From Gymnopilus junonius (Eukaryota > Basidiomycota > Agaricomycetes > Agaricales > Galerinaceae), in NCBI GenBank assembly GCA_015501075.1, contig JADNYJ010000842.1, positions 1 through 11,593 of the forward strand: DNA of 11,593 nt. The letters are read 5' to 3'. Position 1 is the first letter of the stretch. The number at the start of each line of letters is the position of its first letter. Position numbers and translations under genes: made by a program. Below the pieces are notes generated by a model. That model ran no database searches. It had not been told where the DNA came from and worked only from the letters and a program-made list of their open reading frames with translations. Shown in pieces: positions 1-8,358 of this stretch.

Positions 1-345
1 TCCAGCAAGATGAATAGCAGAGAAGTGGATATAAAATAGATCCCGGGCCCGGCAGTCATCACATGATCCGTTGTGACTTGTTCATTGTCAATGTCGAGTC
101 TGCGATCATTGCTTTGCACTCCTTCCTGCCTTTGCCAGCGACTAGTGTCTGTCAAAGGAACGTACTCATTCTCAGAGTTCTTTAAAGGCACGCAGTCCAG
201 AACTTTCGAAAGTCTAGCCATACTAGGACACCTCGCTGGCCACACGAGTACTTGATAGTCAGTCATACAAGTTCTTGCTCTTTCTTCTATTTCTGACGTG
301 TTCGTAGGTCATTTGTACTGAGGATAAATCTCATCTATTCCATGA
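1..345. other. Upstream region of the F-box gene
   Basis: I see no convincing gene in this stretch; the short open frames have no recognisable content. It probably holds the promoter and 5' leader of the F-box gene that starts at 346. A TATAAAAT box-like string lies at 30-37, far enough upstream that it would imply a long leader, so its role is uncertain. A GC-rich partial palindrome (CCCGGGCCCGG) lies just after it, at about 43-53. The segment could also include the end of a gene beyond the left edge, but nothing shows that. Confidence 0.4.
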
Positions 346-2280
346 ATGGATGCACATCTTGTCCGGCTGCTTAAAAACAACAACGCGCCTCCTGAAGATG
401 TAATTCAAGAAGTGCGTAGTCTTCTGAAGATCCCACTTCAAGAACTATCGGAAACTGACGCAAACATCGCGAGCCTCGAAAGGCAGTTAAGAATCCTAGA
501 GGAGAAACGCAAGAAGACTGAGAGTCTCGTTGACGACTACCAAATCATCCTTTCACCTATCCGTCGACTCCCCAATGACCTCCTACACGAAATATTCTAC
601 CATTGTCTACCTACACAAAGGAATTCGGCATTAATAACCTCGGACGCCCCCATTCTATTGACGAGAATTTGCAGTAAATGGCGATCTCTTGCGCTGTCTT
701 CTCCCCGTTTGTGGGCACAACTACATATCACTTTCTGCGATGATTATCGGACCTCCCCACCGCCTTATACGACTTTGATTTTGGACAATGACCAAGAACT
801 ACAGCTTCATGCGTCGTCTGTTCTGAAACTCAGGTGTGAAGTTGTAAAAGAGTGGCTTGCACGATCTGGATCCTGTCCGCTGTCGATATCCCTTCATTAC
901 ACAAGCAGTGCATGGACCGCGAACGACCTCAATTCAGAGCCTGATGGTGATCTTACCATTGAGCTATTCAGGATTCTTCTCATTTTCCGACAAAGGTGGG
1001 GAGACCTTGAGCTAGTCATGCCCCTGGAGATCTATCGCAAGTTCGAAGGTCTGATTTCCCCGGTATTGGACACATTGTCCTTGCTTAAAGGTCTGAAGAT
1101 AAGTCTCCACCAGCAAGTGCCTTTGATGTCTGCAGAGACAACAGATTCAGGGCCAATTGCACTGTTCGAAGCGCCCCGCATTGAGCGCCTGTCACTGAGC
1201 GGATCCCATTCGCGTCTCCACTGGTTCCCTGACCCTATGCCATTCGTTGCTCAAGGGCGAAACCTCACAAGCATTTTCTCATACCTGATGCTTTCGGTCA
1301 CGCAAGCCCTTAGGCTACTTAAGCAATGCGGAAACCTCGTGCATTGCAAGCTAAATATCACCCTCGATTACCCCCAACCGTTATTTGGGAACCCGGCGAG
1401 CCAAGAACTCCCTGACGTTACTCCGTTGAGAGGGGTTGCATACCTTCCTCATCTCATATCGCTCTCCATCGTAGAGGATATTCCGGATGACAACTCCGCT
1501 ACTCAATTTTACGCAGCTATCGAGTCACCCAATGTAAGGTGGCTGGATTATCAAAGGCCCGATCGCAGTTTTTTCGAGGGGCCAGAAGGGCCTCAAGTGA
1601 GCCTAGCCCATCCGCCAATCTTTGCTCTCCTACGCAGACTCACCCAGCTCAAGATGCTAACGGTCGATCCTCGAGGATTCCTACCGGCCCATTTATGTGA
1701 AGCGCTTGAGATGGTCAGTCCTACTCTCACACATCTGGCTATCGGGCAAGATTCGGCACAGGCGGTGAGGGCGGATATGAGAATGAGAAGGCGAAGACAT
1801 AATCCGCTATACCATTCACCTAAACTATTCGACTTGGACTGGCTTCGTGATTCGTCTCTCAAAACTGGGTATCCATCTGACGCTGATGGCCCGTCCAATG
1901 ATCCAGCATTGACGAGCATAATCCTTTTGCCTCACCTCGAGATCCTGGACTGGTCGACTGGATCATGTTCGGACGAGCTTCTTTTGCAATTCCTCACAGA
2001 ACGGATGGACCCGAGGGCCTCACAATATGGAATTGCCACCTTGAAACATATATGGATTGCCTTTCAGAGGGTGCAGGAACTTGATGTCCCTGCAGAGTTT
2101 GCGCGGTTTCGAGAGAGGAAGATGGCGGAGACGGGCGTGGAGATACCAGAGGTCAAATTGGAACTCGATTATCTTTCAAAGGAGCCAGTGAAGGGCGACG
2201 AACCACTTTCGGCAGTGTTTGGTCTGACGCCTGATGGTCGATCGTGGTTCTATGATGACTTCCAAAAATGGATGAGATGA
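346..2280 (+). CDS. F-box domain protein with N-terminal coiled coil (LRR-like C-terminal part)
   Basis: Intronless frame of 644 codons. Residues about 37-63 form a heptad-like charged coiled coil (SLERQLRILEEKRKK). An F-box follows at about 68-128, with the signature RLPNDLLHEIF, a central CSKWRSLAL and the closing SPRLWAQLHI, which is typical of agaricomycete F-box proteins. The remainder has scattered Leu-rich stretches (LSLSGSHSRLHWF, LTHLAIG, LPHLEILDW), as expected of a degenerate leucine-rich-repeat substrate-binding region. In this family the F-box binds Skp1 in an SCF ubiquitin ligase and the C-terminal part selects the substrate, which cannot be predicted here. The start at 346 gives the usual layout of a short leader, coiled coil and F-box. 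An ATG at 342 is in another frame and leads nowhere. The gene converges with the MYND gene that ends at 2771. It looks intact. Domain assignment is strong; specific function is unknown. Confidence 0.9.
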   Translation: MDAHLVRLLKNNNAPPEDVIQEVRSLLKIPLQELSETDANIASLERQLRILEEKRKKTESLVDDYQIILSPIRRLPNDLLHEIFYHCLPTQRNSALITSDAPILLTRICSKWRSLALSSPRLWAQLHITFCDDYRTSPPPYTTLILDNDQELQLHASSVLKLRCEVVKEWLARSGSCPLSISLHYTSSAWTANDLNSEPDGDLTIELFRILLIFRQRWGDLELVMPLEIYRKFEGLISPVLDTLSLLKGLKISLHQQVPLMSAETTDSGPIALFEAPRIERLSLSGSHSRLHWFPDPMPFVAQGRNLTSIFSYLMLSVTQALRLLKQCGNLVHCKLNITLDYPQPLFGNPASQELPDVTPLRGVAYLPHLISLSIVEDIPDDNSATQFYAAIESPNVRWLDYQRPDRSFFEGPEGPQVSLAHPPIFALLRRLTQLKMLTVDPRGFLPAHLCEALEMVSPTLTHLAIGQDSAQAVRADMRMRRRRHNPLYHSPKLFDLDWLRDSSLKTGYPSDADGPSNDPALTSIILLPHLEILDWSTGSCSDELLLQFLTERMDPRASQYGIATLKHIWIAFQRVQELDVPAEFARFRERKMAETGVEIPEVKLELDYLSKEPVKGDEPLSAVFGLTPDGRSWFYDDFQKWMR

Positions 2281-2421
2281 TAATTGATTAGTGTTTCTAG
2301 GAATTACGTTCTGACTTGCCTCTATTTTAGTTCTTACCGAAGTGATATCGATATGGACGCCGGCAAGTTTATTAAGTCTCTTCTAATCGGTTGGAGTAGT
2401 CCAATCAGGACTACCCTAGCA

Positions 2422-2497
2422 GCTTGGCTCTGGCAAGGCTCGGAGGCGCGTCGAGCAGGCGCGCGGTCTAGCAAGCACGCGATGGCAGGAGCCAAGC
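2422..2497. repeat. Inverted repeat with 9-bp arms
   Basis: GCTTGGCTC at 2422-2430 is the exact reverse complement of GAGCCAAGC at 2489-2497. Between the arms lies a GC-rich stretch with several GGCGCG-like runs, which contrasts with the AT-richer flanks. It could be a 3'-end hairpin or a remnant of a small non-autonomous element. No target-site duplication is evident. Confidence 0.4.
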
Positions 2498-2522
2498 AAG
2501 GATGTGTTCATCACTGGACCGC

Positions 2523-2544
2523 GCCTGTCTACATATGGACAGGC
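2523..2544. repeat. Short hairpin, 7-bp stem
   Basis: GCCTGTC (2523-2529) and GACAGGC (2538-2544) are perfect reverse complements separated by TACATATG. The hairpin lies between two convergent genes, so it may sit in a 3' untranslated region. Function is unknown. Confidence 0.35.
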
Positions 2545-2770
2545 TGTGCTACTGATCCACTATCTAATCTATGGTGTGACCATGTCCGAATGACCCAATC
2601 TCACTGTCACATCGGTCACAATTGTTGTCATAGGATACACATTCAAATCATTTGTATTATACAGGAGCAATTTAACTGCTCATGTATGTACGTACCATCT
2701 GTATGAACGTTGCAATTACACTGCTTTGCTTTCAATTCAGGGCCCACAACGACCATTGACTCCACATTAA

Positions 2771-5289
2771 TCAAACACGGCAAAATTCCACGAAGCGCTC
2801 GCTTAGCAAGGCCTGGCATACCTGAACCTGGAAAGCCGGTCATGCTTCAGGTGCGAGAATAATGCGGCCCTGTCAACTTACATTCCAGTACCAGCTATCG
2901 TCAGTCGGGAAATTTGGTAGTGCATTTGGTGAATCTCCTATACGAGCTCCAATACGCTGTAAAACCAGAGACACTCAGATTATATCTGTGGAGATTAGGA
3001 TGGTGGACGTACATGAGGAACAACAGTGTGCTTTGATCTTCTTTTAACTCCTACCCTGCGCGATGCTTCATTGGTACCCTGTTTTTTAAGATATTCTTCG
3101 AAGGCAGCTGAGTTGTCATAGAGAGCCACATAGTACTTGAACCATGCTGGTATAAGGTCAGGATGGAAATTCTTTCCAACCCCAATCTATGAATGAGAAT
3201 AAAGAAATATTAGTATCCTAACTAGTCCTGGTGTACGACTGCTCACCCTCCCCATATTGATTAATTTAGGAGTTATAAATACCATTGCCGCATCGCCTGG
3301 CTCGCTGTTATACTGCTTGGGGACCCAGTTCATTGAATAGCCTAGAATAGCAGCACATTTGTTGTTCTTGTTCAAGAAAGGTGCCCAATCTGCGAGAACG
3401 TTGGGTATACCAACATACTCAGTGTCGATGATATTGGAAACATCAATGCGGTCGAAGACTGTGTCCTTGGTAAGGCCTTGAGATTCATAGATCCCGTCAC
3501 CGAGGTTTTTGGCTAATTGACGCGCGTCCACTGTATAAATCTTGAACGATATCTTGAATTTACGAAGGCGGTCTGCGAAAATTCGAAATTGTTCAGAGAG
3601 GTAGAAGTATAAGCATCCATAGATATCCGCCGGCTGAGCACCATGCGCCTTTCCTGCTGCAACGACATCTTCAATGCTTGTATACTTGTTAAATCATGAA
3701 TCTCCAGTGAAGATGTTCAAGTGGCTTACTTCCATGACTCGAGAGGCGACGCCATATCGTCTTGAAGCCATTGGCCGTCGGGGGAGAAAAGAAATTTATT
3801 CGGTGTATTAAAGTTGTTGTTGGCCGCACCAAATGGAAGGACGATACCAAAACGACGATATTCCAAAAATGCCAAACGGTGAGATGGCTGGAGACGGCAA
3901 TAGGTGCGATGATGCCTATCTTGTCGGGTCGGCTCAAACCTATAGGAGGCAGAATTAGTAGAAACTTAGCAATGAAAGAGTAATTTAAAAGCAGCAAACC
4001 TGACACGATGAAGCTCCCTATTGGCATCTTCCATTTTCATCTCAAGTATGGATAGATGGTAAAGTAAGTTCTTTGTCGACGAGGAAATTATGCCTTCGAT
4101 GTTCGAATCCTTTCCCAGATTGACGAAGAATGAATCATCTTCCTGAAGAGCTTGTGCAAACTCTAAGATTACTCGAGAGTGCGTTGCCAGATGAGGTGCT
4201 TGGACGAATGCAGACGACCAAAAATGAATAGCAATATCGGCGGCTTCAACAACATCTTCGACAGTCCCCAGGATCATAAGCAGCAGGATATTTCGGAGGA
4301 CGATCATTGGCTCCCGATCGTTCAACAAGACAGTCAGTTCGCCAGAGAAATCCGAAGGAAGTTTGTTGACGGTCCGCACCACGTTCCTAAGGTCGCCGGA
4401 AGCTAAAACAGATATGAACTTGAGGTAATCGAACGTGAAAAAAATAGTTTACTCGCCTAAATACGCCAAAGCGATGTTTGATTGAGTCACCAAAGATCCC
4501 TCATTATTTGCTAGATTCAAGGTATCCATGGCTGGTATGTTACCCCATCTATTCCATTCACATCAGCCACACGTTCTAATAGTGCAGCATTTTACTCACA
4601 TATGAAGACCCAAAGCAAATTGGCGCTCCTTTTGAGGTATAACCCATGTAGGGCTATTGGACATAAAACTTGGAGACCGAAGTTCACGAATCCAAGCAGG
4701 CTGCCAGTCAGGGGATCGGATTGGATCTTTACAGTCTAAATCGGCGTCAGAATAAGTAGAATAACAGAATTAGAATCAATTCACCTTGCTTATGTGACCT
4801 CCAATGGCTCCGTTGGCAGTCCTTGTCGCGATCATGAATGAGATGACAAATGGGAACCATACAACTTGAAGAGCGTACCTTGGAGCAGTACGAAACTAAT
4901 TTGCATTCGCCACAAGTCATCTTTCCATCTTTGTCACACCTCCATTCTTCTGCTGGTTTTACATTCGCACAAGGAAGTCGCTCCAGAGGGCTTTCCGCAA
5001 GGTGAAAGGACTTTTCCATTGCCCAAGCAAGATACGCACTCTCCAACCCATGTTTCTGAGCCAGATCAAATACTTTATCTGAGATTTTTCTGGCGTCCAT
5101 GCCTCCTGCTGGCGAGAAAGGCCGGAATCCGCCGCCGGGAAGTAGTGTGGCAAAAGACGCGGCTGATTTATCGCGTCCTAATTCCAAAATCTCTACTGTC
5201 TCTTGTAAGTATGCAATCAGGGCCTTTTGTTTTGCGTCTTCGTCTTGAGTACTTTTCAAGCTTCTCAGACAGAGACTGAAGTCGTGCAT
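2771..5289 (-). CDS. MYND zinc-finger protein, copy A (10 exons, frameshifted N-terminus)
   Basis: Spliced model on the minus strand: exons 5289-4879, 4821-4785, 4735-4600, 4548-4457, 4402-4000, 3939-3730, 3676-3247, 3186-3013, 2956-2882 and 2827-2771, about 674 residues. The frame stays open through every junction and the protein matches copy B throughout. The MYND finger spans exons 1-3: CANV...WRC, then CGECKLVSYC, then DCQRSHWRSHKQDCK. A DUF4470-like part follows (WGNIPAMDTLNLANNEG, ASGDLRNVVRTVNKLP), then a long conserved C-terminal region with YEYVGIP-type and PAWFKYYVALYDN motifs, ending in QALLSERFVEFCRV. MYND fingers usually bind proteins; no enzymatic motif is seen. The ancestral start is at 5323, as in copy B, but one extra base in the A-run at 5253-5256 throws that frame into a stop at 5168-5170. 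The ATG at 5289 re-enters the correct frame, so I use it. Expression may be reduced, or this copy may be a young pseudogene. Confidence 0.75.
4403..4456 (-). other. GC-AG intron (intron 4 of MYND copy A)
   Basis: On the minus strand the donor reads TTTAG^GCGAGT and the acceptor reads TTTTAG^CTTCCGG. The only nearby GT alternative puts a stop straight after the junction. The GC donor joins ...LALAYL-type residues to ASGDLRNVV in frame. The equivalent intron of copy B also has a GC donor. Confidence 0.8.
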
Positions 5290-5323
5290 CGTAGCTAGAT
5301 AATGAGTCCTTTTCGGGGGGCAT

Positions 5324-5796
5324 GGTGCTAGAATGCTAAAGAGAGGGCACTGAAGTTAAAAGGAAGATATGATATCTTTAAGCGCCCGTGGAGCAGTTGA
5401 TAATCATATCGGGTTGGCATCGGCATCGATTATTTAAACTCTAAATCAGATATGCCTGTCAGTAAAATCGCGGTCCGCACCATGCACCGTGACTAGCAGA
5501 GAATTCCACTACTAAAATGTCCTTGCGATCGTCCTCTATTTGTCTTGTTGAATTGGTTAACGGATTCAAAAATTCGTTCTAGCCCCAGGCGAGCCGTACC
5601 TACATCCTCAAATACCTTGATACACCTTTCACGCCAGTACGAGCTCCGGTACGGAACGGAATTCTGACATCAAGTTGAAGGATATCAGGTCATGTTCCAT
5701 TTTATATCTACAAACTTGAAAAGAGAAAGCTTCGATGACTACAAGGTCGGTCACCGAAAGGAAAGTAGACTCGAAGACCCGTCAACTGCACCTTGA
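5324..5796. other. Intergenic spacer between the two MYND paralogues (promoter of copy A)
   Basis: This region holds the promoter of copy A (right-to-left transcription) and the 3' flank of copy B. A 15-bp palindrome lies at 5364-5378, listed separately. Next to it is a segment containing CTTTAAGCGCCCGTG that matches CTTTAGGCGCCAGTG just upstream of copy B, so promoter-proximal sequence was duplicated with the gene. A TTTAAATAA-like AT-rich string near 5430-5440 could act as a TATA element. A weak 7-bp inverted pair CCGTACC (5594-5600) / GGTACGG (5648-5654) is also present. I see no gene. Confidence 0.5.
5364..5378. promoter_or_regulatory. 15-bp palindrome upstream of MYND copy A
   Basis: AAGATAT-g-ATATCTT is a perfect 7+1+7 palindrome 41-55 bases upstream of the ancestral ATG of copy A. 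The matching place upstream of copy B is degenerate (GATGGTATCCTTTA). It could be a dimeric-factor binding site or a leader-RNA element; nothing in the sequence decides which. Confidence 0.3.
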
Positions 5797-8358
5797 TCAT
5801 GCAAGGCCAAACTCCACGAAGCGCTCACTCAGCAGAGCTTGGCCTACATGGACCTAGAAAGTCGTCAACCAAGTTATATATTACGCTTGTAAACGAAAAG
5901 GATGTGATGTTTTCAACTTACATTCCAATACCAAGCATCATCGGTTGGGAAATAGGGAAGTGCATTGGCCGGATCCCCTACACGAGCTCCGATACGCTGC
6001 AACGTTCGCGATCAGAAAAAATCGTGATAGTTTGCGATGGACGTACCTGAGGAATGACAGTGTGTTTTGACCTTCTTTTAACTCCTGCTTTGCTCATGGC
6101 TTCATCAGTGCCTTGCTTCTTGAGATATTCTTTGAAGGCACTGGAGTTGTCATACAGGGCAACATAGTATTTGAACCAGGCTGGCATAAGGTCTGGATGG
6201 GAATTGTGTTGGCCACCAATCTGTCGGAAAGTTTTAAACGAAAAAAGGTTATTGCATATATCACGCTACTGCTTACCCGGTCCATTTTGATGAGTAAAGG
6301 AGTCAAGAGTTTTATATCTGCGTCACCCGGCTGGCTGTTGTGCTGCTTTGGGACCCAACTCGTTGAATGCCCGAGAATAGCGGAATACTGGTTGGCCTTG
6401 TTCAAAAACGGGGCCCAATCTTCGAGGATGTTGGGTATGCCAACAAACTCAGCGTCAATCATGTCAGAAACATCGATGCGATCAAATACGGTGTCCTTTG
6501 GAAGGCCTATTGATTCATAAAGTCCGGTTGTCAGATTCTTGGACAAGTCGCGTACGTCCTCCGTCAAGACCTTGAACGAGATTTTGAATTTCCGGAGACG
6601 TCTTGCGAAGGTTCGAAGTTGGTCAGAAAGATAGAAGTATAAACAGCCATAGAGATCAGCGGACTGAGCACCATGAGCTTTCCCTCCTGCAATGACGTCT
6701 TCGACACTTAAACAGTCGTTAAAGAAGCTCAGTGTGATAGATTTAATATTACCTACTTCCATGATTCAAGAGGCGACGCCATGTCGTCTTGAAGCCATTG
6801 GCCGTCAGGAGAAAAAAGGAATTTATTGGGGGCGCTCATTGAATGAGGTGCTCCGAATGGGAAAACAATTCCAAAGCGTCGGTATTCCAAAAAGGAGAGA
6901 CGGTGGGATGGCTCCAGACGACAGTAGATTCGATGGTGCCTATCGACTCGAGTTGGTTCAAACCTTGATTATTCACACAATTAATAAGGATATACAGATA
7001 GCTTGATTGGAAGTCACATACCTGACCCGGTCAAGTTCGGTAGAGGCTTCTTCAAATGGCATCTCGTAGTGAGTGTAATGGGGAAGAATGTCCCTCGTCA
7101 CTTCGGACACCATTCCACTCACTGTTGAATTATTTCCTATTTTTATGGAGAATGAATCGTCTTTCTGAAGAGCTTGTTTGAACTCTAGTGATGCCCGTGA
7201 ATAGATCAGTGTATGTTGTGTTTGGATAAACGTAGAGGCCCAGAGGTGAAGAGCAATGTCGGCGGCTTGATTGATGTTTTCAATATTTCCAAGTATCATT
7301 AGTAGCAAAACGTTGCGAAGGGCGACTATTGGATCATGGTCATTCACTAACACTGTCAACTCCCCGGAAAAATCGGATGGAAGTTCGTTGACAGTCCGTA
7401 ACACGTTCTTCAGGTCGCCGGAAGCTGTTAGGGCACTGGTTAAAGCACGCAGCAGTAGATGTAGAAAGCAGTTACTTGCCTACATATGCTAAAGCCAGAT
7501 TTGATTGAGATGCTGAGACGCCTTCATTATTCGCTAGATTCAAGGTATCCATGGCAGGTATGGTGCCCCATCTATTTGATTGCGCCTCGTCATTCATTCT
7601 CATACTTATCACATCTTACTCACATTTGAAGACCTAAGCCGAACTGGCGCTGTTCTTCTGTTATGGCCCATGCAGCACTGTTCGATGTAAAAATAGGAGT
7701 TCGAGATCCACGAATCCAGGCAGGCTTCCAATCCAAGAATCGAATGGGATCTTTACAATCTAAGTCGCCCAAACTTTGAACAGGATATGCAAGAGCGAAA
7801 GAGTAGACTCACCTTGTTTGTGATGGCGCCAATGTTCACGCTGGCATTCCTTGACACCATGTCACCACCAGTCATAGAATACTAATATCAAATGAAAAGA
7901 AGTAAGGGGCATACCTTGGAGCAGTAAGAAACCAATTTGCATGCCGTGCAAGCCATTTTTCCTTCTTTATCACACCTCCAGTCCTCCTCTGCTTTGACAT
8001 TCGCGCAAGGTAATCGCTCCAAAGGCTTTTTAGAAACTTGCATTGACCTCTTCGTTATCCAATCAAGAAACACATGCTCTAGTCCATGCTTCTGAGCCAC
8101 CACGTATGCCCCTCCAGTACCTTCATCCGTAGCTGATTCGTCTTCTGTTGAGGAAGGTTCGGTTTTCTCCTCCGGAAGTAAAGTGTCAGGTGAGGGTTTC
8201 GTCGAATTTCGCTGAGCTTCCAAGGTATCGACGGTTTCCTGCAAGTAAGCGGTCAGTGCCTCTTGTTTCGCATCTGCAAGTTGCAGACTGTCAAGCTGCT
8301 CAGCAAGGGCCTGAAGCCTTGCATCGGGACCAAATAAGGGTTTCTCTCGGGCGGTCAT
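5797..8358 (-). CDS. MYND zinc-finger protein with DUF4470-like region, copy B (10 exons, intact)
   Basis: Spliced model on the minus strand: exons 8358-7915, 7849-7813, 7759-7624, 7571-7480, 7424-7022, 6963-6757, 6706-6277, 6220-6047, 5996-5922 and 5853-5797, giving 684 residues with no internal stop. Residues 1-50 are helical and probably coiled (LQALAEQLDSL), and 50-85 form an acidic Ser/Thr/Glu linker. The MYND finger is at 118-162: C118, C129, C137, C140, C146, C150, H158 and C162, with the core CTACKLVSYCSKECQREHW. From about 206 comes WGTIPAMDTLNLANNEG and VASGDLKNVLRTVNELP, resembling DUF4470, the N-terminal region shared with dynein assembly factor DNAAF3. Residues about 370-684 are a conserved fungal region I cannot name, ending QALLSERFVEFGLA. 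The likely role is protein-protein interaction; no catalytic residues are evident. It is the intact member of the tandem pair and is divergent from the secreted-protein gene at 9402. Confidence 0.88.
7425..7479 (-). other. GC-AG intron (intron 4 of MYND copy B)
   Basis: On the minus strand the donor reads GTAG^GCAAGTAAC and the acceptor reads CTAACAG^CTTCCGG. The join gives LALAYV-ASGDLKNV in frame. Using the upstream GT in TATGTAGG instead produces an immediate stop. Apart from the C at position 2, the donor is a near-perfect U1 match, as is usual for GC-AG introns. Confidence 0.82.

Larger units (their letters stand above)
2281..2770. other. Intergenic spacer between convergent genes
   Basis: About 490 bases between the stop of the F-box gene and the stop of the minus-strand MYND gene. 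The open frames here carry no family signature. The spacer should contain both 3' ends, and it holds two inverted repeats listed separately (2422-2497 and 2523-2544). The roughly 20 bases just past the MYND stop resemble the sequence past the stop of the upstream paralogue (shared core TGATNAANGTG on the minus strand), which suggests the duplication included some 3' UTR. Confidence 0.5.

Noticed and set aside
73..255. 60-codon plus-strand frame upstream of the F-box gene
   Set aside because: It looks like a chance frame, low in complexity and Ser/Leu-rich without a real signal peptide, and it probably lies in the promoter or leader.
1593..1919. 108-codon minus-strand frame
   Set aside because: It lies entirely within the F-box gene and is its shadow.
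2284..2706. 140-codon plus-strand open frame after the F-box gene
   Set aside because: It has no domain signature and a composition rich in Cys, His and Trp typical of random frames, it overlaps the inverted repeats, and it has no paralogue support.
3762..4406. Plus-strand open frames of 73 and 75 codons
   Set aside because: They are antisense to well-supported exons 5 and 6 of MYND copy A.
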